This document shows positions 14,637-22,968 of a DNA stretch of 24,747 nucleotides, in pieces; the first letter of the stretch is position 1; the number at the start of each line of letters is the position of its first letter. Source of the stretch: a virus; the IMG/VR virus record IMGVR_UViG_3300025151_000289, positions 1 through 24,747 of that record; one strand, 5' to 3'. Position numbers and translations under genes: made by a program. A model generated the notes under the pieces. That model was not told where the DNA came from, did not search any database, and saw only the letters and a program-made list of their open reading frames with translations.

Positions 14637-15887
14637 TTAGTATTCGTCCCATCTAAAATCAGGAACTTCTTCTATATTACCATTGTCTACAGCCCATTGC
14701 ATAACCGTTGTGTCTTTGGCTAGTTCACCATCTCTATATTTTTGAAATTGAACCAATCTTTTCTGATCATCTTGTTCAATACCACACATAGCTAAGGCTA
14801 CATCAGCCGCTCTTATCAACGCGTCTCCAAAGGCTACCTGATTTGCTTTCGGAGGAGTAAACATGTCCGTTGCAGCATCTCGTGTAGCTTGGGTAGTAAC
14901 AAAAATTGGTGTGTTTGTTGCGGTTGCTAAATTTTTTAGCCCATAAAATAGTTGATGAGATTGTTCCCATGCAGCTTTCTTAGGATCGCTAGTGCCCACC
15001 AAATAAACACCATCGATTACTACGAACTCAGGGCTGTGTTTTCTTACTAACCCTGCAATTGCATTCATAGATATACCCATTTGACCTGAAATGTGGTCAC
15101 ATACTAATAAAGAACCTGCATTTGATTCTTCTAAAAACTTAGTATACTCTTCCTCGTCTATCGGATCCCCATATCTTAATGATCTGTGGGAAAGATTATA
15201 ACCCATCAATTTTGCTAACACTACATCTAGCCTCATACTAATAGCTGTACTAGGCATTTCCGTAGAAATAAATAAGGTTCTGTGGTTATTAAACACAGAT
15301 ACCGCTGCAGCATGCACACATAACCATGTCTTACCAACAGTAGGACGTGCAAAGGCTGATATCAACTCTCCCGGCATCCACCCAACGCCAGTTTGATTAA
15401 TAGTCTTAAAGCTTGTTGGAATTCCCATTAACCCATCTCCAAGCTTTCTTTTATCAGTACGTTCTCTCCATTCATCTAATCTAGTAAGCTTACCACTATC
15501 GTATGAAAAAACGTCCTCGTCATAAACTACCTCAATATCTGTTAGACCGACCATAAGATTAGCTAAAGCTTTCTTAGGATTGTCTTTGACCAACTCTCGC
15601 TGTTCTTGAACCGTTTTTATAATAGTGCGTTGTAACACTTGATCTTTAAACTGCTCAATAGCATATTCAAAATTAACAGAATTAGCTGTGGGGTCAAGTT
15701 CGGGGTAGTTTTCTAGTAAAACTTCTTCAGAAGCAAACTCTCCATACTTATCAAAATGATTAACCACAAAATTATAAGCACTTCCGTGTCTTGCAAAGTC
15801 TTTTTCGGTATGTTTAAATGAACGTAGGTTAGTCTTGTTATCCAAATTTAATATAATTGCGGACTCAATGTATTCAAAACTAGCCAT
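14637..15887 (-). CDS. DnaB-type replicative helicase
   Basis: This 416-residue protein has the two-part DnaB layout. The N-terminal 120 residues are helical and correspond to the primase-interacting domain. The RecA-like motor follows: GVGWMPGELISAFARPTVGKT with Walker A at about 179-187, catalytic Glu in FISTEMP (E210), Walker B in PEFVVIDGVYLV (about 286-297) and an IFVTTQATRDAA segment near 335. In DnaB the phosphate-binding motif usually reads GARPxxGKT; here a Phe replaces the first Gly. It unwinds DNA as a hexamer with the primase and polymerase of this operon. ATG 15887 overlaps the preceding small gene by eight bases and has a GGAG site. Confidence 0.9.
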   Translation of the reverse strand: MASFEYIESAIILNLDNKTNLRSFKHTEKDFARHGSAYNFVVNHFDKYGEFASEEVLLENYPELDPTANSVNFEYAIEQFKDQVLQRTIIKTVQEQRELVKDNPKKALANLMVGLTDIEVVYDEDVFSYDSGKLTRLDEWRERTDKRKLGDGLMGIPTSFKTINQTGVGWMPGELISAFARPTVGKTWLCVHAAAVSVFNNHRTLFISTEMPSTAISMRLDVVLAKLMGYNLSHRSLRYGDPIDEEEYTKFLEESNAGSLLVCDHISGQMGISMNAIAGLVRKHSPEFVVIDGVYLVGTSDPKKAAWEQSHQLFYGLKNLATATNTPIFVTTQATRDAATDMFTPPKANQVAFGDALIRAADVALAMCGIEQDDQKRLVQFQKYRDGELAKDTTVMQWAVDNGNIEEVPDFRWDEY

Positions 15888-16122
15888 CTTTATCGTTCTC
15901 CTTTGTGTAAAGCACTCTATTTTTATCAGAATATACTAAATAGTCTACTTCAGAAACAGGTAACGTGTCAACTTCTTGTTTCGCATCTTCAAAGGTTGAG
16001 TACTCCCCATGAGTCCAGAAATCTCCATTGTGCCCATGAGCAATAATTCTAAACCTATTTTCAATTTTTTTATTTTTTGGTTTTTGTATTAACCGCCCTG
16101 TCCTTCTCATCCTTCTAGGCAT
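15880..16122 (-). CDS. Small hypothetical protein between sigma factor and helicase
   Basis: This 80-residue protein is not recognised. It begins with a very basic segment (MPRRMRRTGRLIQKPKNKK), then a compact strand-and-helix part (FRIIAHGHNGDFW, YSTFEDAKQEVD, VDYLVYSDKNRVLYTKE). I placed the start at ATG 16122 because it overlaps the sigma factor stop as ATGCCTAG, in the style of this genome; a longer form would begin at 16158. The basic N-terminus could bind nucleic acid. Its place between a sigma factor and the helicase gives no firm clue. Confidence 0.6.
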   Translation of the reverse strand: MPRRMRRTGRLIQKPKNKKIENRFRIIAHGHNGDFWTHGEYSTFEDAKQEVDTLPVSEVDYLVYSDKNRVLYTKENDKDG

Positions 16123-16684
16123 AATCTTCTGTATCACTTTCTTCCAAAACAATATCATTCATCTCAGAGATATCTAAAGACTTAATTTGTAATTTATCCC
16201 TAAGACCTTGTCTAACTTTATACGCAGACTCACCCAAATCTTCTGTAATTTCTTCCATAGTTAATCCTTCTAACTTTAATTGCAAAAAAAGTTTTTCTTT
16301 ATTATCTAGGTTTTGAGAATCTACCCATAAATTTATATCCACTTCATCTTGATAACGATTTGGATCAATAATCGCTTTCAGCACATTTTCAGGAATCGTC
16401 TCATATAGGTCTACTAGATCAATACTTGTAGCAGTATTAGTCTTTAAATTACGTTTAGCTTTGTTTATTAGGGTTCTAATAGTATTAACTAGTGCTGTGT
16501 GTAGGTACGTGTGAAAGATAGCTCCTTTTTCATTGTCAGGATCAAAAGCTTTCGCGGCTTTTACAAGGGCTATTCGCAATTCTTGGGCAATGTCTTCGTT
16601 ATCAAGCCCTACGATCTCTGCTGAATAGACCATTTTTTGTATCTTAGGTTCCCATTGGGTTATTAAATCATCGTTTATATCCAT
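16115..16684 (-). CDS. Sigma-70-like RNA polymerase sigma factor
   Basis: This protein (189 residues from ATG 16684) would redirect host RNA polymerase to phage promoters. A region 2-like segment spans DNEDIAQELRIALVKAAKAF to ALVNTIRTLINKAKRN, with the YLHTALVNTIR helix that resembles the core-binding and -10 recognition part of sigma-70 proteins. A region 4-like helix-turn-helix follows: NKEKLFLQLKLEGLTMEEITEDLG and YKVRQGLRDKL. The linker is typical of short phage or ECF-like sigma factors. Longer starts (GTG 16741, ATG 16735) are open but would overlap the upstream gene by up to 74 bases; none has a convincing ribosome binding site. It sits between the tail genes and the replication operon, next to another DNA-binding protein. 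Confidence 0.75.
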   Translation of the reverse strand: MDINDDLITQWEPKIQKMVYSAEIVGLDNEDIAQELRIALVKAAKAFDPDNEKGAIFHTYLHTALVNTIRTLINKAKRNLKTNTATSIDLVDLYETIPENVLKAIIDPNRYQDEVDINLWVDSQNLDNKEKLFLQLKLEGLTMEEITEDLGESAYKVRQGLRDKLQIKSLDISEMNDIVLEESDTEDYA

Positions 16685-17066
16685 ACAATCTGCGTTCAGT
16701 ATGATAGCATTCTCCACTACAATACATTCTATCATATCCACGATTATATTTCTGTACTATTTGAGATCGTTTTCTGTAGAATGGGACTCTACAATAATGG
16801 CAATTTACTTTGATGTTATAATATTGGAAATGGCATGAGCCATCATGTACTAATTTTGTACTTAACTCGCCACATATTTTACAATGACGAGCATCTTTCA
16901 TTCTTTTGGCTCTTAAACTAGGAACATTGTTCTGTTTCAGTACTTTATATATATACTGTCTAGATACTTTAAACGCATTTCCTATTTGTTGAAGAGTGTC
17001 GTGAGGATTATCGTATCTATGTTGTATGATTTTAGAAGTCTGAGACTGACGTTTGCTGTTTTTCAT
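16668..17066 (-). CDS. Helix-turn-helix plus zinc-finger DNA-binding protein
   Basis: This 132-residue protein joins two DNA-binding parts. Residues 24-47 form a helix-turn-helix (LQQIGNAFKVSRQYIYKVLK). The rest holds paired cysteines suited to zinc: C62/C65, H74/C78, C89/C92 and C116/C120, in a very basic background ending RRLYGYKR. The C89-C120 part resembles the Cys-rich finger that ends FCSxxC in some phage HNH-like and regulator proteins, but no HNH catalytic His-Asn-His is seen. It overlaps the small gene before it by 35 bases and the sigma factor after it. A transcription regulator is the most likely role. Confidence 0.7.
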   Translation of the reverse strand: MKNSKRQSQTSKIIQHRYDNPHDTLQQIGNAFKVSRQYIYKVLKQNNVPSLRAKRMKDARHCKICGELSTKLVHDGSCHFQYYNIKVNCHYCRVPFYRKRSQIVQKYNRGYDRMYCSGECYHTERRLYGYKR

Positions 17067-17223
17067 ACTCTTTTACTTGCCCAGAAATTTGAGATTTCCA
17101 TTTATTTGCTAGGTACGCTTCATCAACATTCCCGGATTCTCCGGGTCCATTTTTTATCCACGACGAAGCAGCAACTACTCTAGCCCATTGTGCATCTGTA
17201 AATGATACTGTTATGTCTGGCAT
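17032..17223 (-). CDS. Small hypothetical protein after tail fibre
   Basis: This 63-residue protein is not assigned. It reads as a strand followed by helices (ITVSFTDAQWARVVAAS, then VDEAYLANKWKSQISGQVKEYEKQQ). Short proteins of this look, with a T-x-x-x-W-x-R-V-x-A-A segment, are common next to tail genes in phages. Its ATG overlaps the tail fibre stop as TAATG, so translation is coupled. It may be a tail accessory protein, but this is from position only. Confidence 0.65.
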   Translation of the reverse strand: MPDITVSFTDAQWARVVAASSWIKNGPGESGNVDEAYLANKWKSQISGQVKEYEKQQTSVSDF

Positions 17224-20200
17224 TATTTATCCTCCTTCAGTTCTTTTATTTCGTCTTTTAATTTTTTCATCTCCGATAATAATAATACAGATAACATTTG
17301 ATAATCAACCGAATCTGCTTGCCCCTCTTTATTATGCGTAACTATCTCTGGAAAATATTTATCTACTTCTTCAGCAATTAATCCAAAGTTTTCTACTTTG
17401 GTGTCTTTAGAAGTGTAGTTAACTGGGCGTAAATCATATACATGACTTGTATCTATTTCTAAATTTCTAATATTTTCTTTATATCTTTTTGATGATGTGA
17501 TTCTATAAAACCTGTTTGGTGATGATCCTGTTACATCAATGTAGACAGCTTGCATTCCACCAGTACCCGAACTTGAAGCTAGTCCTGCGGTAATTCCCAT
17601 AGAATTTAGTGTAAGTCTTAGACCAGTAGAGCCACCAGAGGGACCAGTGTAAAAATTTATATCACCATCAGTAGTGCCATTAATATAATTTAAGGTATTA
17701 GTTCCCCAAGTGTATCCCACTCTTGTATAATAAAACCCACTATCATCTATATAAGCCTGAGCCGTCCCATCTGCAGCAAATCCTAGGGAGTCTGTCCCAA
17801 CTCTATACATTCCTGTATCAGCGTCTGACGTAAATGAGTACGTGGGCGTACCAGCCGTCCCATTATCCCAACGAAAGTCAGCACCAATGCTTCCTATAGT
17901 ACTTCCGCTAGAATCTTTTAGATATAAGTTACTTCCACTAATATATAAAGATCCTTGAACACTACCATTAGTAAATATTAGTTCAGAAGGATCATCACCT
18001 TCACCCATATCGTGTATTTCTATACTTCCATTAGCAACAAACTCAGCATCACCTGAGTAACCAATTTCCTTACCAAAGTTTGCTACTTGATAAAGTGTGT
18101 TACCCGAACCTATAGGAGCATATACACCTAATGTATTTTGGCTATTGTATGTAGTTGCTTGTATATGTCCGAATTTATTGCCACTTGTATCGTCAAACCT
18201 TATTACACTCCCCATACTACCGGGGGCGTTTAATACTTGTAGTCCATTACTTGTTATTTCTACTCTAGCCCCACTAGAAGCAGTTCTAATTGTATTAGAT
18301 ACAGTTAAAGTGGCTTCTAATTTAGCCGCTGTTATAGCATTAGCAATTATTTTGTCTGCTGTTACTGCGTTAGCTTGTATAGTATCAGCCGTAATAGCCC
18401 CCGCAGAGATTACACCAGCTGATATAGTAGCTTCATTACCTGTAAATGGGAATATAGAGGGTGAATCTGATCCATCATCTGAGCTTGCAACCTTTACCAT
18501 ACATAGTAAAACACGATCATCTTTATAAACATCGGTATAATCATTAGTAATTACTAGTGTTGATGAAGCACTATCCCCTACAGATTTATATATATAGTTA
18601 GTTCCAGCAGCTAAAGTTACCTTACCACCAGCAACTGAAGAACTATTCCCTAAACTTGAAGTGCCTGTAGCACTATGTGCAATTGCTTCTGTGTCATCAT
18701 CTGAAAAAGATAGGGTAGCATCGCTGCCAATCGAATCTGTTTGTCCAAATTTTATCTTATTATATTCCCCTGATGTACCAGTAGCTTCAAAACTAATATT
18801 AGATGTCCATGGTTGTATACCTTTTTTAGATAATGTAGCTGTCATTGTGTTATTAGAGATTGTTGCAAACCCTTCTAACACACTAGGAACAAAGTTTTTT
18901 ACTTTAACTCTCATAGTAAATACTGCTTCGCCTGAAGAATATTTACATTCAGCTATAATTTTATAGTCTTCAGGGTCTCCACTAGTTACTGTAGAAGCAT
19001 AACTTGATGCTTGTATAGTTCGTAGATTACTTTCTCCCTTTATATAGTAAACATAGTAAAGCCTACCGTCAGAGTTCATATCCCCATTAAGACCATACGT
19101 AGCATCATCTGTAGAATCTGCAGCTATATTATACTTTTTATCCCCTATATACAATTTACCAGAGGCTGTAGAACCTGCAGAACCATTCCATTTTACTTTC
19201 CCCGCTCCATTACTAGCAAACTCTAAATCAGTTGATATATTTGGATCTTGTGTTAATGGTGCTGCTATTGGAAGATTTACTTCTTCTGACATAGAATCCG
19301 CCATAGCTGCCGCAAAGTTTTTCTTTTCGTGTCCACCTTCTCTAGCTGTCTCAGCTCCTACTAATGAATAGTTAGAACTAGAAACCCCATTGTCTTCTGA
19401 GTACTTAATTTTAGTTACTAACATGTTAATATTAAGATTAGATAAATCATTTCGTACTTTTACTATATCTCCAGCTCTAACTGGAACATAATAACGTAAT
19501 GTGTCTGATGCAGATATACTACCTGTCATATAAGAACTTACAGTCGTACTAGTTACTTCTTTTATATACCCATAAGTACTTGTTGGCTGACTATTAGAAT
19601 CTAATTTCATTACAACCATACCTTTATGTATTCCATATGATTGTGGATTTACACTACTACTTAAAGTTATCACGTAAGGATTAGCTAAATTAGCATTCGT
19701 ACCCGACACTCCACTAGGACTATTATCAATATAAAAATGAGTAGGTTCATATGTTCCTATATCTGCTCGTACTTGAGTTGTAGTTTGTCTTTGTAGTTTA
19801 GCAACTATTTTCTCTCTTAAAGCATCTCCACTTGCTTCAGCACCCACCGCCATATTTAAACTTCTGTGAACCCCCATGGTTTTTCTAACCCTACTTCTAA
19901 GTTTAAAGTTAGAACCTGTGGTTGTTTGACCAACCCAAACTAAACTATCTGTGCCTGTTTGCCAAATGTGGTCGTTTTCAAGTATGTTTTTATCTATATC
20001 AGATAATAATATATAAGCTGTATCACTTGATCCTACAGTGCCTGTATCACTTAAGTATTGAATTCTTGCTACATCTCTTGCATAAAGTGTTTGACCTGAT
20101 GAATGTGGAGTAGCTTGTGTTGCTGAAGTTACATCATGAGGAGCAATATCATGCCCTCTATTTAACTCGACTTCAGTAGAACTAGTAATAGAGTCTACTG

Positions 20201-21467
20201 TAAAAAATTCTGTTGCTCCTGAACCACTGCTTTGCGTAGTTTCTAATACTTGCCCCGGATACATTCCGGCAGTACTTCCAACAGTAAAAGTTTTTTCTGT
20301 AAGACCTGTAGTTGTTGCTGTCAACGTTGTTAAAGCTACTTTTAGATATTCAGCACTATCTGTACCCGCTACATCCCCACCAATATTTTTACCTGTAAAC
20401 ACAAAACTAGAACCATTAGTAACTGTGTGTACTCCTACTAATTCAAACGTTGAATCTTTAGTGCTTGCAACAGTATCACCATTTGGGGCTATATTATTTT
20501 CAACGTGGGTTAATACTACTTCTGTAAATATTTCATTTTTAGGTCTAGTAATATCATGTGAAGTCATTAAGTGACGCTGACCCGTATCAGAAAAAGCTCC
20601 TGAACTGCTTGTGTCTGGTGATGGTAGGTCTATACTTAAACCATATGTTCCCGGTTGAGTTGCTGGTCTTGTACCTCTTTTAAAATAATTAAAATAAGCT
20701 TGAGGCTTTTCAGCTGCCGAAGGAGCTTCTTGATAGTTTGCGTCTAAATAATAATCATACCCAAATTCTTGCCCAGCAGAAACCGCATTGTGTGGATCTT
20801 CAGCACCTAAATTTTGAATATGTGTTAGAACAGATTTAATACCCCTGCTGTTAAGCTTATATATAAAAGATTCTTTATACTTTTGAGTAGATTCTACGAA
20901 TCTAGAGTCAGAAGAGTTTGCATCCCCCGGATGTTCAACGTTTTCAGTATTCTGGGTTAGCAAAGATTTTATAATGCCTCCTCTAGAACTTACAAGTGTA
21001 TCCCACCATTCATGTTCAGTGTCTTTAGAATCGGTGTTTTGTACGGAATCGTATAAATTTGCACTAGTATCAACTCTATAGTTATAGGCTCCTTTTGTAG
21101 TGTTATCTTTTAATTCCATCAAATAATCCACAGCATCAACTCTTAAGATCATTCCTTGACTTTGATCAAATTCTTCTGATGTTCCTGTCACAACACCATA
21201 AAAAATAACCCTGTATGAAGAACCATCTCTTATTTTTATGGGCGTAAAGTCTCCTAAAACTCCTGTAAAAGGACCTTTAGAGCCCGAACCGCTGTTAGAA
21301 AAAGGATTACTAGATTGATTAGAAATCTTTATATGGGCTGTTTGCGGAGCGTGTAAATGATCGTCTATGGTGAGCCCACGAATAGCTGTAGTAGAAGTGC
21401 CTGATATATTCATATCAACCCACGCACTCCCATTCCAATATGATATTATGGCACGTGAGGAAGGCAT
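17223..21467 (-). CDS. Tail hub/fibre protein with C-terminal S74 self-cleaving chaperone
   Basis: This 1414-residue protein is the largest gene. Residues 1-125 and about 660-710 resemble baseplate hub-type domains (DFTPIKIRDGSSYRVIFYG; AGDIVKVRNDLSNLNINM). Around 1010-1055 a repeat-like collar (SAGAITADTIQANAVTADK) matches the stalk of host-specificity proteins such as lambda gpJ. Beta-rich fibre sequence follows. The last 90 residues form an S74 intramolecular chaperone: SSKRYK gives S1325 and K1330, the Ser-Lys pair with five-residue spacing seen in endosialidase, followed by FGLIAEEVDKYFPEIV and a coiled coil. The chaperone trimerises the fibre and then cuts itself off before S1325. It is the probable receptor-binding tip. 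Start overlaps the preceding stop at 21467. Confidence 0.85.
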   Translation of the reverse strand: MPSSRAIISYWNGSAWVDMNISGTSTTAIRGLTIDDHLHAPQTAHIKISNQSSNPFSNSGSGSKGPFTGVLGDFTPIKIRDGSSYRVIFYGVVTGTSEEFDQSQGMILRVDAVDYLMELKDNTTKGAYNYRVDTSANLYDSVQNTDSKDTEHEWWDTLVSSRGGIIKSLLTQNTENVEHPGDANSSDSRFVESTQKYKESFIYKLNSRGIKSVLTHIQNLGAEDPHNAVSAGQEFGYDYYLDANYQEAPSAAEKPQAYFNYFKRGTRPATQPGTYGLSIDLPSPDTSSSGAFSDTGQRHLMTSHDITRPKNEIFTEVVLTHVENNIAPNGDTVASTKDSTFELVGVHTVTNGSSFVFTGKNIGGDVAGTDSAEYLKVALTTLTATTTGLTEKTFTVGSTAGMYPGQVLETTQSSGSGATEFFTVDSITSSTEVELNRGHDIAPHDVTSATQATPHSSGQTLYARDVARIQYLSDTGTVGSSDTAYILLSDIDKNILENDHIWQTGTDSLVWVGQTTTGSNFKLRSRVRKTMGVHRSLNMAVGAEASGDALREKIVAKLQRQTTTQVRADIGTYEPTHFYIDNSPSGVSGTNANLANPYVITLSSSVNPQSYGIHKGMVVMKLDSNSQPTSTYGYIKEVTSTTVSSYMTGSISASDTLRYYVPVRAGDIVKVRNDLSNLNINMLVTKIKYSEDNGVSSSNYSLVGAETAREGGHEKKNFAAAMADSMSEEVNLPIAAPLTQDPNISTDLEFASNGAGKVKWNGSAGSTASGKLYIGDKKYNIAADSTDDATYGLNGDMNSDGRLYYVYYIKGESNLRTIQASSYASTVTSGDPEDYKIIAECKYSSGEAVFTMRVKVKNFVPSVLEGFATISNNTMTATLSKKGIQPWTSNISFEATGTSGEYNKIKFGQTDSIGSDATLSFSDDDTEAIAHSATGTSSLGNSSSVAGGKVTLAAGTNYIYKSVGDSASSTLVITNDYTDVYKDDRVLLCMVKVASSDDGSDSPSIFPFTGNEATISAGVISAGAITADTIQANAVTADKIIANAITAAKLEATLTVSNTIRTASSGARVEITSNGLQVLNAPGSMGSVIRFDDTSGNKFGHIQATTYNSQNTLGVYAPIGSGNTLYQVANFGKEIGYSGDAEFVANGSIEIHDMGEGDDPSELIFTNGSVQGSLYISGSNLYLKDSSGSTIGSIGADFRWDNGTAGTPTYSFTSDADTGMYRVGTDSLGFAADGTAQAYIDDSGFYYTRVGYTWGTNTLNYINGTTDGDINFYTGPSGGSTGLRLTLNSMGITAGLASSSGTGGMQAVYIDVTGSSPNRFYRITSSKRYKENIRNLEIDTSHVYDLRPVNYTSKDTKVENFGLIAEEVDKYFPEIVTHNKEGQADSVDYQMLSVLLLSEMKKLKDEIKELKEDK

Positions 21468-21985
21468 TAGCTTATATCACTCCTCCATTTAGAAATTAAC
21501 TGGATACTGTATTGCCATCTATCTTCCATAGCCGGAGCTACAGTAAACTGCATTTGTTGTATGGCAACGTGGTAAATACCCCCACCTGTTGACACAGTTC
21601 CTGAAGTAGATATAGGCGTAGCAGCATTACCAACTTCAATTTGTAAGTCAGTACTGTTAGGATCTAATTGTAATAGTTTTTGCTCAAAAAAGTTTTTGTA
21701 AGGTATGTAATATTTTTGTCCCGATATAGTTATATATTCCATATCCCAAAAGTTTGAGTCATCATTTCCAGATGCATCTTGTGGGGTATTATCAACTAAT
21801 CCTGAAATAGTAATTGTTGGTCTAGACATTCGGATATCAAATATTTCTGGAGACAATGATGGAACTGGTATTTGCATAGGAGTTCTAGCAATTGCTATGC
21901 TAAGTTGTTCTACCTTTAAAGCAAATCTATTGGTAGCCCCTGAGTGACTTCCGTCTCTAAGTAATACTGCTAATTGTTCTGCCAT
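21467..21985 (-). CDS. Small tail protein (distal tail or baseplate candidate)
   Basis: This 172-residue protein is strand-rich, with no signal, membrane or catalytic motif. Recognisable segments are MSRPTITISGLVDN, EYITISGQKYYIPYKNFFEQ and a C-terminal QMQFTVAPAMEDRWQYSIQL. It lies between the tape-measure-like gene and the hub/fibre gene and overlaps both by one base. Proteins in this slot are usually distal tail or baseplate parts that attach the hub to the tube. I cannot match it to a named family, so the call rests on gene order and fold appearance. Confidence 0.65.
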   Translation of the reverse strand: MAEQLAVLLRDGSHSGATNRFALKVEQLSIAIARTPMQIPVPSLSPEIFDIRMSRPTITISGLVDNTPQDASGNDDSNFWDMEYITISGQKYYIPYKNFFEQKLLQLDPNSTDLQIEVGNAATPISTSGTVSTGGGIYHVAIQQMQFTVAPAMEDRWQYSIQLISKWRSDIS

Positions 21986-22968
21986 TATGGACCTCCGCCA
22001 AGTGAAGCTCCTGTGTCAAACATTCGTGCTTCTTGTTGTACGGTAACTTTTTGGCTACTAGAATAGGCTGATTGAGGATCAACGTCTATTCCTGCTCCCG
22101 CTGTGATCTCTACTTCTACTTTAGTAGAGTCATCATCTTTCTTAAACGGGTTGCCCCCAAGGAATCCTTTTGCAAATCCCCCTACCCATGAGTCTAATAA
22201 CTCACCTAAAGCAGTTTTGAAGAAATCTACTATAGTCATTATCCATTGAAATTGAGAAAGCCATTCCCAAGCATCTCTTGCCCAATTCCAAATCGTTTCA
22301 AAAAAAGGTTTAGTCCAGCCAAAGAAAGCATCAAAATATTCTGAATACAATCCCCAATAAAAATCAAAAATTCCTCTAAATGTTTTGCCCACAAGTTCTG
22401 CAATATCTCCTACTAATTTTAACCAGTTCAGAGGATTGATTATCCATTTAAATAATGACCACCCAAACCCAACAGCCCATTTTATCAAATTTGATATAAG
22501 ATCTCCCATAAGTCTGCCTAGAAATTCCATAATTCCATTGGATTTTTCCCAAACGTCTTTAAAGTATCCTGTGATTGTGTTCATTAAATTTGCAAGCTTT
22601 GGAATCCCACTCGCCATCCACACCAATAATTTAGCAAAAATAGGCATTAGTGGCATCAACAAAATATCAACGAAGGCACCTAAGATTTGAAATAAGGAAC
22701 CAGCAACACCAGCTAGAAGCTGTGATTGTTTTGCAACAGCACCAGTAGAAAACTGAATACCTGTAAGTTTTTGAAGAGATTTTTGAGCAGTTACTCTCAT
22801 GCTTTTAGGACCTTTTATAATCCCGTCTCTAACAGCCTTATCTTGAGCAGACCTAGCAACCGATCCTGCTACTTGTCCTACTGCACCACGTACTCCCGCT
22901 GAAGCAACTCCTCCCGCAGCCGTACCCACAGCCCCCATTACTGCTCCTAACACAGCCGGTAATGCCAT
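21985..22968 (-). CDS. Tape-measure-like tail protein, unusually short
   Basis: This 327-residue protein directly follows the frameshifted chaperone, the usual place of the tape measure protein. It begins with an Ala/Gly/Val-rich helix (residues 1-35), then amphipathic and hydrophobic stretches near 85-120 and 150-260 rich in Trp and Phe (for example FDFYWGLYSEYFDAFFGW). Tape measure proteins have long helical, partly hydrophobic sequence that sets tail length and inserts into the membrane. Most exceed 600 residues; this one at the usual 0.15 nm per residue would give about 49 nm. GGGGAGG precedes ATG 22968. An alternative is a membrane-active tail injection protein. Confidence 0.65.
   Translation of the reverse strand: MALPAVLGAVMGAVGTAAGGVASAGVRGAVGQVAGSVARSAQDKAVRDGIIKGPKSMRVTAQKSLQKLTGIQFSTGAVAKQSQLLAGVAGSLFQILGAFVDILLMPLMPIFAKLLVWMASGIPKLANLMNTITGYFKDVWEKSNGIMEFLGRLMGDLISNLIKWAVGFGWSLFKWIINPLNWLKLVGDIAELVGKTFRGIFDFYWGLYSEYFDAFFGWTKPFFETIWNWARDAWEWLSQFQWIMTIVDFFKTALGELLDSWVGGFAKGFLGGNPFKKDDDSTKVEVEITAGAGIDVDPQSAYSSSQKVTVQQEARMFDTGASLGGGP

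Noticed and set aside
16668-17066. HTH/zinc-finger protein as an HNH homing endonuclease
   Set aside because: Cys pairs are present, but no His-Asn-His catalytic arrangement is visible and the gene is integrated by overlaps into the operon rather than inserted.
18290-18430. Repeated units in the fibre gene as a possible DNA repeat or CRISPR array
   Set aside because: The repeats are imperfect at DNA level and encode ITADxIxANA-type collar repeats in frame; there are no identical repeats with unique spacers.
18097-18966. Plus-strand open frames opposite the tail fibre gene
   Set aside because: They mirror the Ala/Thr/Ser repeat regions of the fibre, giving Val/Leu/Pro-rich translations with no motif or start signal.
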